Below are positions 35,949-44,230 of a stretch of DNA of 64,000 nucleotides, piece after piece. The translations under genes and the position numbers were made by a program. This stretch comes from GCA-002726655 sp046582185 (lineage in GTDB: Bacteria > Pseudomonadota > Gammaproteobacteria > Pseudomonadales > Azotimanducaceae), in contig JAYGEX010000032.1 of the NCBI GenBank assembly GCA_046582185.1, positions 62,001 through 126,000 of the forward strand, written 5' to 3'. Position 1 is the first letter of the stretch. Every line of letters begins with the position of its first letter. A model generated the notes under the pieces. It was not told the origin of the DNA and made no database searches. It saw nothing but the letters and a program-made list of their open reading frames with translations.

Positions 35949-36534
35949 GGTCTGCTCATCTCAGTTGAATGATTTTAAGTCTCTTTAGTCGCTTCTCTTT
36001 GATAAGGAGCCTGCCGCTGATCGCATACTAAACCGATGGCCGCTCTGACGCGCAAATGAATTCCAAATAAAGCTGATGGGATTCGAACAATTCCGCGATA
36101 CTGAACCCTTGACGTTCTGACTGCCCTTGATTGGTGGCAAGTCCACCTTTTGCAATGATATCGCGCCGGGGCTAATACTATGTGATCGTATTACAACGGT
36201 TTGACAACATTCGCGCCAGAAGCTGTGGGGTTCGGTTTTGGATACGTATATATTGGTATGGCTCGGATCGAAACTAAGGGCAAGGCTTCTGCGTACCTCG
36301 GCGATACCGTTGAAGTCGGCAATCGCATGATGACAAGCGGTATTTACACCCCTGCACTAACGCTGAATGGCACTTGCATCGTAGATTCGATCGGGAAATA
36401 TCCAGAGGGATTGGGTTTCCTCTGCTGGGTGGGTTGCTCGATTCTTTTGAGAAACCCTGTAAGCTGATGTGGAAAGGGAGGGCTGGCATGACTTCAGACC
36501 TAAAACACTATTTTGTCGTCGTACATCCAAAACC
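35949..36534. other. 586-bp intergenic region with an unassigned small frame
   Basis: The only sizeable frame (36201-36467 on the plus strand, TTG start) encodes 88 residues containing YLGDTVEVGNRMMTSG. That is reminiscent of the GDTVN..ASRM motif of class III nucleotide cyclases, which could make it a decayed fragment. Upstream cyclase motifs are absent, so it is not called as a gene. Confidence 0.3.
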
Positions 36535-37571
36535 TTGAATAAAGTATTTCTATTCCTCGCATGGATGCTATTGCCACTTAACTGCGTTGCATCCCCCCTG
36601 TTTGATGAAGACACTATTCTCGACGTGGAAATAGTCGGATCAATATCATCACTTAACAGAAAGAAGAGCGAAAAGCCCTTTCAACTGAGTACAAATGATA
36701 TGCGGCATCGGATAAAGATACGAACACGAGGCAAAAAAACCGAAAGCGAGTTTGCCGGTTTCCACCGCTGAGACTCAATTTCAATGAACACGACACGCTA
36801 GACTCTGTGTTCGCTGGGCACGATAAAATTAAGCTGGTGACCCATTGCAAAAACAACAAGGCGTCAGAGGTAAACGTGCTGGAAGAATATGCCGCCTACC
36901 GGATTTTTAACCTGATTTCTAACCACAGCTACCGGGTGCGGCTCTTGAATATTCGTTATATCGACACCGCTAAGAAGTCATCATCGCAAGTCCATAAGGG
37001 GTTCCTGATAGAACCACCTGAACATCTTGCTAAACGAATAGAGGGGCAACGTCTAAGCGTTGATGGTGTATCACTTGCATTCCTTAACTCAAATGAATTG
37101 ACGGATATCTATGTATTCCAGTACCTGATTGAGAATACGGACTGGTCCCTCGTTATGCAAAAGGGTGAGCATGCCTGTTGTCACAATGGCAGTATTTTCA
37201 GGATTCTTTCAAACAACTCAATATTGGAGCGTTCTAATATTGAGCAACTCAAATCCAGGCACGTATATATTCCTTATGACTTTGATCTGGCAGGTTTGGT
37301 CAATGCGAAATACGCCTACCCGCATCCATCACTTAAAATGCGAAGTGTCACCCAGCAGCGCTATCGGGGGTTCTGTACATCAGCCGCCGATTTGCAGCTT
37401 TCAATCGCAAAGTTCAATACACTTGAAGCCGAAATTATGGCTGTCCCGGAATCCATACCGGGCCTAACTGCCAAAAAGATCGTAACAATGAAAAGATATA
37501 TTGGTCGTTTCTTAGATGCCGCTTCCGATAGCCAAAGCCTGATAAAGTCATTTCAGAATCGATGTTTGTAA
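36535..37571 (+). pseudogene. Secreted conserved protein (KLKLVTHC-type family), one frameshift
   Basis: The first part starts at TTG 36535 with a signal peptide (NKVFLFLAWMLLPLNCVA) and PLFDEDTILDVEI. At about 36753-36756 the frame breaks: as read it gives FAGFHR then a stop (36771). Restoring one T in the TTT run gives SEFCRFPPLRLNF, the conserved RxR...CxFPPLRLNF stretch, after which FAGHDKIKLVTHC leads on to CCHNG, PYDFDLAGLVN and RGFC, all hallmarks of an uncharacterised proteobacterial secreted-protein family. The rest (to 37571) is intact. Function unknown. Whether the missing base is real or an assembly error cannot be told from here. Confidence 0.75.
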
Positions 37572-37652
37572 TAACGCCATGAATTCATCAAGGTATTCGT
37601 CGAATAAAATTCAATCGTTCATAATAGGCGGCACACTAAACGGATAGCCATA

Positions 37653-38330
37653 TTGTCGACTGCGCAGCCACTTAAGATGTGGGTATTGAAGGCTTGCCCT
37701 TTATGGGTAGGCCTTTGGCCCATTATTGCTATCCACATATCCTATTTTATTGCTGCCTCGGCAGGACATGTTGACTGGTGTAATCCGTATTGGGATTCCT
37801 GTACCTCTATTAGCGCTACGGGGCGACATGGCGTCGAGTTTTATTGGTTTAAGCTGACGATGATACCTGCGGCGCTGCTCATGTCGTTCTACTGGCATCG
37901 GATAGCGATATGGCAACAGTTTTTGGGTGGTGCGAATCAATGGATTAGCCGGTTTGGGTACATTGCCTGCGCCTTCCTAATCATGTATGTCATCGCCCTC
38001 GGTCTGTCAGGGGATCAGTTTCGCATTCAGCGCCGTATTGGCGTTATCCTCTACTTCACGCTGACTTATCTGGCGCAGCTCTTACTTGTGACCGACTTAT
38101 GGCGGCGCGGTTTTCGGTCACAATCCGTGCAGCTTATGTTTGCGTTCTGCGCTGCCTGTCTTGGTATTGGCTTGATGAGTCTGGCCATCGATATGCTGAC
38201 GGATTGGCATGATGACATCGAAGACGCAATTGAATGGATTCTTGCCTTGCTCATGCACCTTTACATAATTGCCTGTTACTGGGCCTGGCGTGCGACTGGA
38301 TTTAATGGACAGGCTAACAAAACGTTATAA
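37653..38330 (+). CDS. Membrane protein, possibly Frag1/DRAM/Sfk1-like
   Basis: A 225-residue integral membrane protein with about six hydrophobic helices. An early luminal segment (CNPYWDSCTSISATGRHG) resembles the conserved loop of Frag1/DRAM/Sfk1-type proteins, although the match is by eye only. The start is TTG 37653 or ATG 37677; both leave the first helix intact. It follows the frameshifted secreted protein by 82 bp on the same strand. Role unknown. Confidence 0.5.
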   Translation: MSTAQPLKMWVLKACPLWVGLWPIIAIHISYFIAASAGHVDWCNPYWDSCTSISATGRHGVEFYWFKLTMIPAALLMSFYWHRIAIWQQFLGGANQWISRFGYIACAFLIMYVIALGLSGDQFRIQRRIGVILYFTLTYLAQLLLVTDLWRRGFRSQSVQLMFAFCAACLGIGLMSLAIDMLTDWHDDIEDAIEWILALLMHLYIIACYWAWRATGFNGQANKTL

Positions 38331-38390
38331 CCCTCGTCATATTCAGCGGCAAATAAAAGTGAGAATTATTTGAGCCTGGAACACGCGCGT

Positions 38391-38705
38391 CTAGGTGTTC
38401 TTTAACTCAACCAGAATAGCCCGATATTCTTCACCACGATTAACCGCGGTCTCTATATGCCCCTTCTTGATTAAGTCAGCAGTTCCTGGCTTAGGTGAAA
38501 AAGACAACGACTCTCCCAGCGCACCACCGGTGCCGTTATGAAACTGTATTTCAAGTGGTCCTTCTCCGGCAATATTTATCAGGAAGTAATCATGAAGATG
38601 CTCATGCCTGGGAATGCTTGCACCCTTGGGAACCACTTGATTCCATACTTTGACCTCTTCATTTTCGAATACTACTTTCGTCGCGATGGGCGTAAGTTCA
38701 GTCAT
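38391..38705 (-). CDS. Cupin-like small protein
   Basis: A 104-residue protein with a single cupin barrel. Metal-binding residues are plausible in PRHEHLHDYFLI near residue 32 and in the late GHIETAVNRGEEY segment. Such small cupins can be isomerases, ligand sensors or dioxygenases. It is convergent with the membrane protein upstream and divergent from the hydrolase downstream. Confidence 0.65.
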   Translation of the reverse strand: MTELTPIATKVVFENEEVKVWNQVVPKGASIPRHEHLHDYFLINIAGEGPLEIQFHNGTGGALGESLSFSPKPGTADLIKKGHIETAVNRGEEYRAILVELKNT

Positions 38706-38878
38706 GACATTTCCCTCAATATTTTCCTAAACGATTTGTATTGGTCTACCATTGCTGCTTGTGCGTACGGTGTCAAGTTGCAGAACGGGAATGCAAAGGC
38801 TGCCCTCTTCACTGGTGGTAACTGGGTGAATCCGGTATTTTTGTGGCTGACTATTTATTCTTTTCGGCGGAACGACCA

Positions 38879-39706
38879 ATGGCAACGATCCAAGTGCAAG
38901 GAAAACAACTCGAGTATTTTGAGGCAGGTTTAGGCGACAACGTTGTGGTATTGATTCACGGAGCTGGTTCATCTGCCCTTATATGGGATACAGTCCAGAG
39001 CCAGATGGCTGCTGAGGGCTATCATGTCTACGCCATTAGCCTCCCCGGTGCTGGCCAATCGCATAGGCCGATTGAGCTTGCGGCATACCAGCCAGCCAGC
39101 TATGCCCGCGATATAAAAGGGGCGCTCCATGCATTGGAAATTAAGCGCTTTGCCATTGTTGGGCACTCATTAGGCGTTTCTAATGTGCTGTATCTGGCGG
39201 CTGACTACTGCGAAGGCTTTGATATTCGGGCCATGATTTTGATGGCCGGAGGCGGTGGGGGGCAGCGGCAAGCACCTTCTGTAGAAGAGGCAGACGCGAT
39301 CAGGAAAAATTGGCCACACCCAGATCCGGCTGGCGAGGATGAGCGAAGAAGAGTGTGGGAGAAGTTGCATATGGGCTTAAGCGAAGACGTTCGTGATCAG
39401 CTGTGGCGTGATATTAACAATAATCCCTTCGAGCGAGCATTTGGCCAGCGCATTAGTCCCAGGAAGGATATGCGCGCTTTCCTGAATAATACAGACATAC
39501 CAACGCTAATAGTCTCCGGCGATAGCGATAGCGTCGTGCCACTGAAACTTACACTACAGATGTATCCAGAACTGCCAAGGGAAAAACGCCATCTGCATGT
39601 GTTTCATGGCATTGATCACTACCCTAATGCGGAAGTCCCTGACGAAATATCTCGCGTCTATATGGAATTTCTTGACGATAAATATGGCTCAGCTGCCGTT
39701 GAATGA
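38879..39706 (+). CDS. Alpha/beta hydrolase
   Basis: A 275-residue hydrolase: oxyanion segment IHGAGSSALIW near residue 27, the nucleophile elbow GHSLGVSN near residue 96, an acid region (SGDSDSVVPLKL) and a late His (HGIDHYPN). It is of the haloalkane-dehalogenase/esterase-like type. ATG 38879 is chosen; an earlier GTG at 38843 is possible. Cytosolic, substrate unknown. Confidence 0.82.
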   Translation: MATIQVQGKQLEYFEAGLGDNVVVLIHGAGSSALIWDTVQSQMAAEGYHVYAISLPGAGQSHRPIELAAYQPASYARDIKGALHALEIKRFAIVGHSLGVSNVLYLAADYCEGFDIRAMILMAGGGGGQRQAPSVEEADAIRKNWPHPDPAGEDERRRVWEKLHMGLSEDVRDQLWRDINNNPFERAFGQRISPRKDMRAFLNNTDIPTLIVSGDSDSVVPLKLTLQMYPELPREKRHLHVFHGIDHYPNAEVPDEISRVYMEFLDDKYGSAAVE

Positions 39707-39809
39707 CTTCTGTTGAATAACTGCTATGCCAATATATTGTGGAATTCGCGGTGGCGAGAGACCAGGGTTTCCGTGACAATACGCCCACTTTGAATAACAG
39801 GATGAAACG

Positions 39810-40331
39810 ATGACAATTTCGCTATTCGACATTAGCGTTGCGACTTACCTCCAAACTTTGAATGCAGTTGCTGGTGTGCTTGAAAAAGGCAAAGCTCATT
39901 GCAGTGATAATGGTATTGATCTTGACGATGTAGTGAGTACTTCGCTCTATCCAGATATGGCGCCATTCAGATTTCAGATCACTTCGGTTGCCCATCATTC
40001 AGTTGGTACGATGGATGCACTGGAATCAGGTTCATTTGGCCCTCCCAGTGGATTCCCTGAATATGACTACGAAGGCTTGCAGGGTCTGATAAATGAAAGA
40101 CTGGAATCGCTTAAAGCTTACACACCAGAAGCAGTTAATGCGTTTGAAGCAAACGATGTCACATTTAAGTTAGGTGAAATGAAGATGCCATTTACTGCGA
40201 CAAATTTCGTGCTTTCGTTCTCACACCCCAACCTCTATTTCCACGCCGCCACAGCCTATGACATTTTGCGAATGAAAGGTGTACCCGTTGGCAAACGGGA
40301 CTTTATGGGCATGCCTCGCTTAAAGACATAA
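39810..40331 (+). CDS. DUF1993 family protein
   Basis: A 173-residue protein matching DUF1993 in its opening (ISLFDISVATYLQTLNAVA), a central LYPDMAPFRFQ and a late FYHA-like segment (LYFHAATAYDILRMKGVPVG). The family has a four-helix DinB-like look but no defined function. It lies just before the diiron/ABC1 pair on the same strand, 234 bp away, so co-transcription is uncertain. Confidence 0.8.
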   Translation: MTISLFDISVATYLQTLNAVAGVLEKGKAHCSDNGIDLDDVVSTSLYPDMAPFRFQITSVAHHSVGTMDALESGSFGPPSGFPEYDYEGLQGLINERLESLKAYTPEAVNAFEANDVTFKLGEMKMPFTATNFVLSFSHPNLYFHAATAYDILRMKGVPVGKRDFMGMPRLKT

Positions 40332-40565
40332 CGAACTTAGTTGTAGGTGCCCGGAAAGTAAGATCGCCGGTGTATTTCCTTTCTCAATAACTGAACTTAT
40401 TGCCTGGCGATATTAAAATGCAATGAGTTCAGCTCCATACCCCCGCAAACAGTAATAGCTTATTGCTGCTTTAATCTGTTCTACTCGCTCATTGTTTTAT
40501 AGTCTTTGGTAGTTGAACCGAAGGGGTAATTGGTAGAGCATAGACGCCTGAATAGGGAGAGCGCT

Positions 40566-41633
40566 ATGCAAAACTCAAAACTTGAGTATACGACTGAAGA
40601 ACTGATGTCGGACGATGAGTATGAGGAACCTCTTTTTGGCGGCAAGGTCCGCTGTCACGGAGGCTATTTCGGTGGGAAATATGTATCGCCGCGAGTCAAA
40701 TTTCGAAAGCCGGCGATTCTAGCCTGGAAGCAGCGCCTGACCGATGAAGGCGAGCCGTTAATTTACATTCCCGATGAATACGTTCCGCCGAATTACCCGA
40801 GCTATGAACAAGCCAAATACTTGCTTCAGGAAGGCATTGTCGATCCGGTGACTCGCTCCTTAACCACAATCTCTATCGTCGAAGGTTTTGGCGCCCGCAT
40901 TCGCGATATCGATCTACCGGACTTCGAAAAGGAAATAAGGGAAGACATCTCTGGTACAGCATTGGCACATCTCGATAAAGGGTTGATCGAAGCCCATGCC
41001 CGCGATGAAGCTGGGCACAGGGATCAGGGCGGTCATAAACAGATGTGGGAGGCTGCCCGGGATATTGGTCTCAACAATCCGGAGATTCCAGGTGATGTGT
41101 TAATGCGCATGATGAGCGGCGGAGGTGGTCGCAGTCGTGAGCGACTATTTCCGGAACTGAGCGCCAAGATGGAAGGGATGATTACTTTTGTCGCGACCGT
41201 ACTGGTTGTAGAGACCTTTGCTGAAGATGTATTTGCCTGGGCGATCGACTTGTTAGGTGACCCTGAGGTCAGCCATGATGCAGAACTTGCCTCCCATTTG
41301 GTGAAGTGCATCCGCTCTGATGAAACTCCTCATGTTGATTATCTAACGGTAGCCTTGTCAGAGCTTCGTGCCCGTACATTGATATCAGAAGACGGCAAAC
41401 AAGAATTCCAGGGTAGTGAAGTGGTCGACCGAATTTTTTCCAGGCAACTGCGCGGTGCTGCAACGAACCGGCCGAGGGATGCCCGGCAACTATTGCAAAC
41501 AGAAATCCATGAACTAATTACCGATAAAGATAAAGCGAATCGAATATCCGGCAAGTTCGAATCACTGGATGCCGGTTGGACATTTCCAAAAGCACAAGAT
41601 GAAGCTCTGGATATCCTGCTACAAGCTTCCTGA
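40566..41633 (+). CDS. Putative ferritin-like diiron protein of unknown function
   Basis: A 355-residue protein. The pattern Glu106 (SIVEGFG), Glu148-x-x-His151 (DEAGH), Glu216 (VVETFAED) and Glu253-x-x-His256 (SDETPH) gives two E...ExxH halves spaced 42 and 37 residues apart. This is the classic layout of a four-helix diiron site. A Gly/Arg-rich loop (SGGGGRSRERLF) joins the halves. I do not recognise the family and found no signal peptide. A hydroxylase, desaturase-like or AurF-type oxygenase role is plausible. ATG 40566 is chosen because AGGGAG lies just upstream. It ends 3 bp before the ABC1-family gene, which strongly suggests a working pair. Confidence 0.6.
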   Translation: MQNSKLEYTTEELMSDDEYEEPLFGGKVRCHGGYFGGKYVSPRVKFRKPAILAWKQRLTDEGEPLIYIPDEYVPPNYPSYEQAKYLLQEGIVDPVTRSLTTISIVEGFGARIRDIDLPDFEKEIREDISGTALAHLDKGLIEAHARDEAGHRDQGGHKQMWEAARDIGLNNPEIPGDVLMRMMSGGGGRSRERLFPELSAKMEGMITFVATVLVVETFAEDVFAWAIDLLGDPEVSHDAELASHLVKCIRSDETPHVDYLTVALSELRARTLISEDGKQEFQGSEVVDRIFSRQLRGAATNRPRDARQLLQTEIHELITDKDKANRISGKFESLDAGWTFPKAQDEALDILLQAS

Positions 41634-41636
41634 TCA

Positions 41637-42923
41637 GTGAATAAGATATTAGACAGGACCTATCGATCGAGCCGCATCGGTTACACCGCCACATGTGTCT
41701 GGCTGAGATACAAAATTCCCAAGTGGTATGACCAGATTCGAGGCGAAGATCCTGACGACAGGGATATGTCCGCTATTCATCAGCGCAATGCAAGTCAGGT
41801 ATTTAATACCGCGGTCAGCATGCGCGGCATGCTGATTAAAATGTGCCAGGTCATTGGTACCCGATCCGACGTTTTTCCACCGCAATACGTGAAGACACTG
41901 TCCCAATGTCATGATCGACTGCCGCCGCGCCCCTTTGAAGAAATTCGCGTTGTTGTGGATGAGGATTTCGACAAACCCTTAGAGGAAACTTTCTGCGAGT
42001 TTGCCAGGGAACCCATCGCATCCGCTTCGCTAGCCCAGGTTCATAAAGCAAGATTGCATAATGGTGAAGAGGTCGCGGTTAAAATTCAGTACCCGGACAT
42101 TGAGCACATCATCCAAACCGATCTCAAAACATCCCGCCGTGTCTTGCAGGTTTATCAGTACTTCGACAGTGAGCCGCTAGATCTCATGCCACTGATGGAT
42201 GAACTACAAGTCCATCTAAAGCTTGAGCTGGACTTTCGTCGTGAGGTGGAAAGTGCCGATCGAATTCGGGAATTGTTTAAAGATGATGGCCATATCCGTA
42301 TCCCTGAATTTCAACATAAGTTCTGTACTCGTCGTGTGATCGTGATGGAGTATGTTGAGGGGATTAAGGTCACAGATGAGCAAGGCCTGATTGATTCGGG
42401 CATCGATTACAGCCGACTCATGGATCGGCTCATGCATGCCTTTAACAAGATGATTCTGGCTTTTGGGTTTTTCCATGCTGATCCGCATCCAGGGAATATT
42501 TTGGTAACCAAAGGTAAAGACAATAAACCTGAATTTATCCTACTCGACTTTGGCCTGGCGAAGGAGCTCCCCAAAGGCTTTGGCATGGGCATTTTTGAAT
42601 TGATGTTCTCGATGATGACATTTAATGAATCTGCCATGCTTCGGGCCTTCGGAGAACTCGGTTTCAAAACGAAGAAGGACGACGATGATGAATCTTTGCT
42701 AATCATTGCCAGGCGTATGATTGGACGGTCTGATGAAGGCTTCCAGGGCGAGTTCACAGAAGAAATGACCGACGATATGTTTGCTGCCATTCGTGAGAAT
42801 CCGCTTGTTACTGTGCCGTCAGATTTTGTGCTGGTGGCGCGCGCCTTTTCTCTGTTGTCTGGGATTGCGCATACGCTTGGGCAAAAAGCGAATGCGCTGG
42901 ATACCATCGGTCCAGCGGCTTAG
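41637..42923 (+). CDS. ABC1/AarF/UbiB-family kinase-like protein, atypical
   Basis: A 428-residue member of the ABC1 atypical kinase family. It shows the Ala-rich loop ASASLAQVHKA near residue 130, the nucleotide-binding Lys in VAVKI (Lys149), the catalytic FFHADPHPGNILV near residue 280 and LLDFGLAKEL. The hallmark KxGQ motif is K68-M-C-Q71, so its Gly is replaced by Cys. In UbiB/COQ8 proteins this family supports coenzyme Q biosynthesis through ATPase activity. The start is GTG 41637, 3 bp behind the diiron gene's stop. It is followed by a clear bidirectional terminator. Confidence 0.82.
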   Translation: MNKILDRTYRSSRIGYTATCVWLRYKIPKWYDQIRGEDPDDRDMSAIHQRNASQVFNTAVSMRGMLIKMCQVIGTRSDVFPPQYVKTLSQCHDRLPPRPFEEIRVVVDEDFDKPLEETFCEFAREPIASASLAQVHKARLHNGEEVAVKIQYPDIEHIIQTDLKTSRRVLQVYQYFDSEPLDLMPLMDELQVHLKLELDFRREVESADRIRELFKDDGHIRIPEFQHKFCTRRVIVMEYVEGIKVTDEQGLIDSGIDYSRLMDRLMHAFNKMILAFGFFHADPHPGNILVTKGKDNKPEFILLDFGLAKELPKGFGMGIFELMFSMMTFNESAMLRAFGELGFKTKKDDDDESLLIIARRMIGRSDEGFQGEFTEEMTDDMFAAIRENPLVTVPSDFVLVARAFSLLSGIAHTLGQKANALDTIGPAA

Positions 42924-42932
42924 AGATATTGA

Positions 42933-42959
42933 AAACAGACCTTACCCTCAGGTCTGTTT
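42933..42959. terminator. Bidirectional terminator
   Basis: AAACAGACCT (42933-42942) and AGGTCTGTTT (42950-42959) are a perfect 10-bp stem with a 7-base loop and A/T flanks in both orientations. It ends the ABC1 gene on the plus strand and overlaps the stop codon of the convergent GST. Confidence 0.75.
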
Positions 42960-43883
42960 GCGTACTTGAAATCCAATCCTTGGGAAGTGCACGGCGAGCG
43001 TGCCAATCTGCGGATCATCTAGGCTCACGACCAGTTCTTCAATCGATGATACTTGCAACTTGCCGTATATCGGGTCGCAACCGTAATCGATAGCGTTCAC
43101 GACCACGTCGTCGCCAATCGCTAGATGATCAATTTCTGTGAGTGTTGTTTTACTGAAAGTCGACGGAGTTGCGTGCCTGGCAATTGTCAGCGCCTCGGAA
43201 CCCTCCATCTCGATTAGCTCTCCGTGACCAAATCCGTTCATCCGTTCAAACCAATTTAGCACATGTTTGAATGGTTCAAACTCTATGGTTAACGATTCAA
43301 TGCGGTGCACAAACCAACAACAATGATAGGTAGAAAAGTCAGCAATAGTTGGAGCGTCGCCGAATAGAAAGGGCGAAGATTGTAGCTGGTGGTCCAGATG
43401 TTTAAGGTGACTTAGAAAGTATGGATGTGCTGATGCAGGATCCATCACCAGGCTGCCGGACGAGGCCATAAACTGTGCTCTGTCAGCCATGAATGCGGCA
43501 GATGCCTCAGCATCCTGCATCAACGGGTTGCTTGCCATTGCCTTAGGCTGGAACGCCATAGATACACATACCCAAAAGAAAATTGTATCCGTCCACTGAG
43601 CTGTGGCTGCGGCAGTGGCGATAGATTCAATGGGATAAATGCTGTTTTCTGGAACAAGACGGTCAATCACCTTGGCGATTAGCGCGCTATCGCAATAGAT
43701 GTCGGCGCCAATTTGAAGTACAGGCGTTCTGCGATAACCACCGGTCAGTGGTATTAGATCCGGTTTGGGCATAATCACTGGTATGGAAACTACAGCGTAA
43801 TTTTGCTGCTTGTAACCCAACAGCAAGCGGATTTTCTCGGAGAATGGGGAGTCTGCGTAATGATGTAAAATAATGTTTTTCAT
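42948..43883 (-). CDS. Glutathione S-transferase family protein with C-terminal extension
   Basis: A 311-residue protein. The N-terminal thioredoxin-like GST domain (IILHHYADSPFSEKIRLLLG, TPVLQIG, YCDSALIAKVI) carries a serine region near residue 12. A helical second domain (THE PFLFGDAPTIADFSTYHCCW segment) follows. About 85 residues beyond the usual GST length remain and look beta-rich (ALAIARHATPS, GDDVVVNAIDYG, GTLAVHFPRIGF), so an extra domain is present. ATG 43883 is used; a TTG 9 bases earlier is also possible. It is divergent from the luciferase-like gene and shares a palindrome-rich promoter region with it. Confidence 0.75.
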   Translation of the reverse strand: MKNIILHHYADSPFSEKIRLLLGYKQQNYAVVSIPVIMPKPDLIPLTGGYRRTPVLQIGADIYCDSALIAKVIDRLVPENSIYPIESIATAAATAQWTDTIFFWVCVSMAFQPKAMASNPLMQDAEASAAFMADRAQFMASSGSLVMDPASAHPYFLSHLKHLDHQLQSSPFLFGDAPTIADFSTYHCCWFVHRIESLTIEFEPFKHVLNWFERMNGFGHGELIEMEGSEALTIARHATPSTFSKTTLTEIDHLAIGDDVVVNAIDYGCDPIYGKLQVSSIEELVVSLDDPQIGTLAVHFPRIGFQVRKQT

Positions 43884-44001
43884 AGTGGCCAATCCTATAT
43901 TCGTTGGTGTTCGCAGGGAAGCCGACTTAATTTCCCCATTTTGTTCAACAACAGATCGCTGGTTTTTGTCGTTATAGGTTTCATATGTTTGATGGTGAAT
44001 T

Positions 44002-44017
44002 TTTAGCTATAGCTAAA
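44002..44017. promoter_or_regulatory. Perfect 16-bp palindrome TTTAGCTATAGCTAAA
   Basis: Both halves are exact reverse complements. It lies 119 bp upstream of the GST start and about 214 bp upstream of the luciferase-like start, and 15 bp from the next palindrome. It is a typical dimeric-repressor site by form. The regulator is unknown. Confidence 0.5.
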
Positions 44018-44032
44018 TGTTAGCGACTGGTA

Positions 44033-44059
44033 ATTAATGTTAGTTATACTAACATTAAT
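44033..44059. promoter_or_regulatory. 27-bp inverted repeat with 12-bp perfect arms
   Basis: ATTAATGTTAGT (44033-44044) and ACTAACATTAAT (44048-44059) are exact reverse complements around TAT. With the palindrome at 44002 they form a paired operator-like array. Confidence 0.6.
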
Positions 44060-44230
44060 ACAAGAGACAACTCGCTTGAACTTTCTGATGAAAAATACCC
44101 TGAAGCTTAAGAGTGTAGCGACTTTTATCCAGGACAAGCCGGAAGCCGCCACATCATTTTTCTTTGACCCCAGCCACATTTGGTGTTTTATTTAGTTGAA
44201 CCATTCGAATCTCAAGAGGCAGGAGTAAAC

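Larger units (their letters stand above)
43884..44230. other. 347-bp divergent regulatory region
   Basis: No gene was recognised. The region separates the divergent GST and luciferase-like genes and holds two strong palindromes (44002-44017 and 44033-44059), each with TTAGC/TTAGT half-sites, in AT-rich DNA suited to promoters. Confidence 0.55.

Noticed and set aside
42407..42907. 166-codon frame opposite the ABC1 gene
   Set aside because: Low-complexity Ser/Lys-rich shadow of conserved kinase-like codons.
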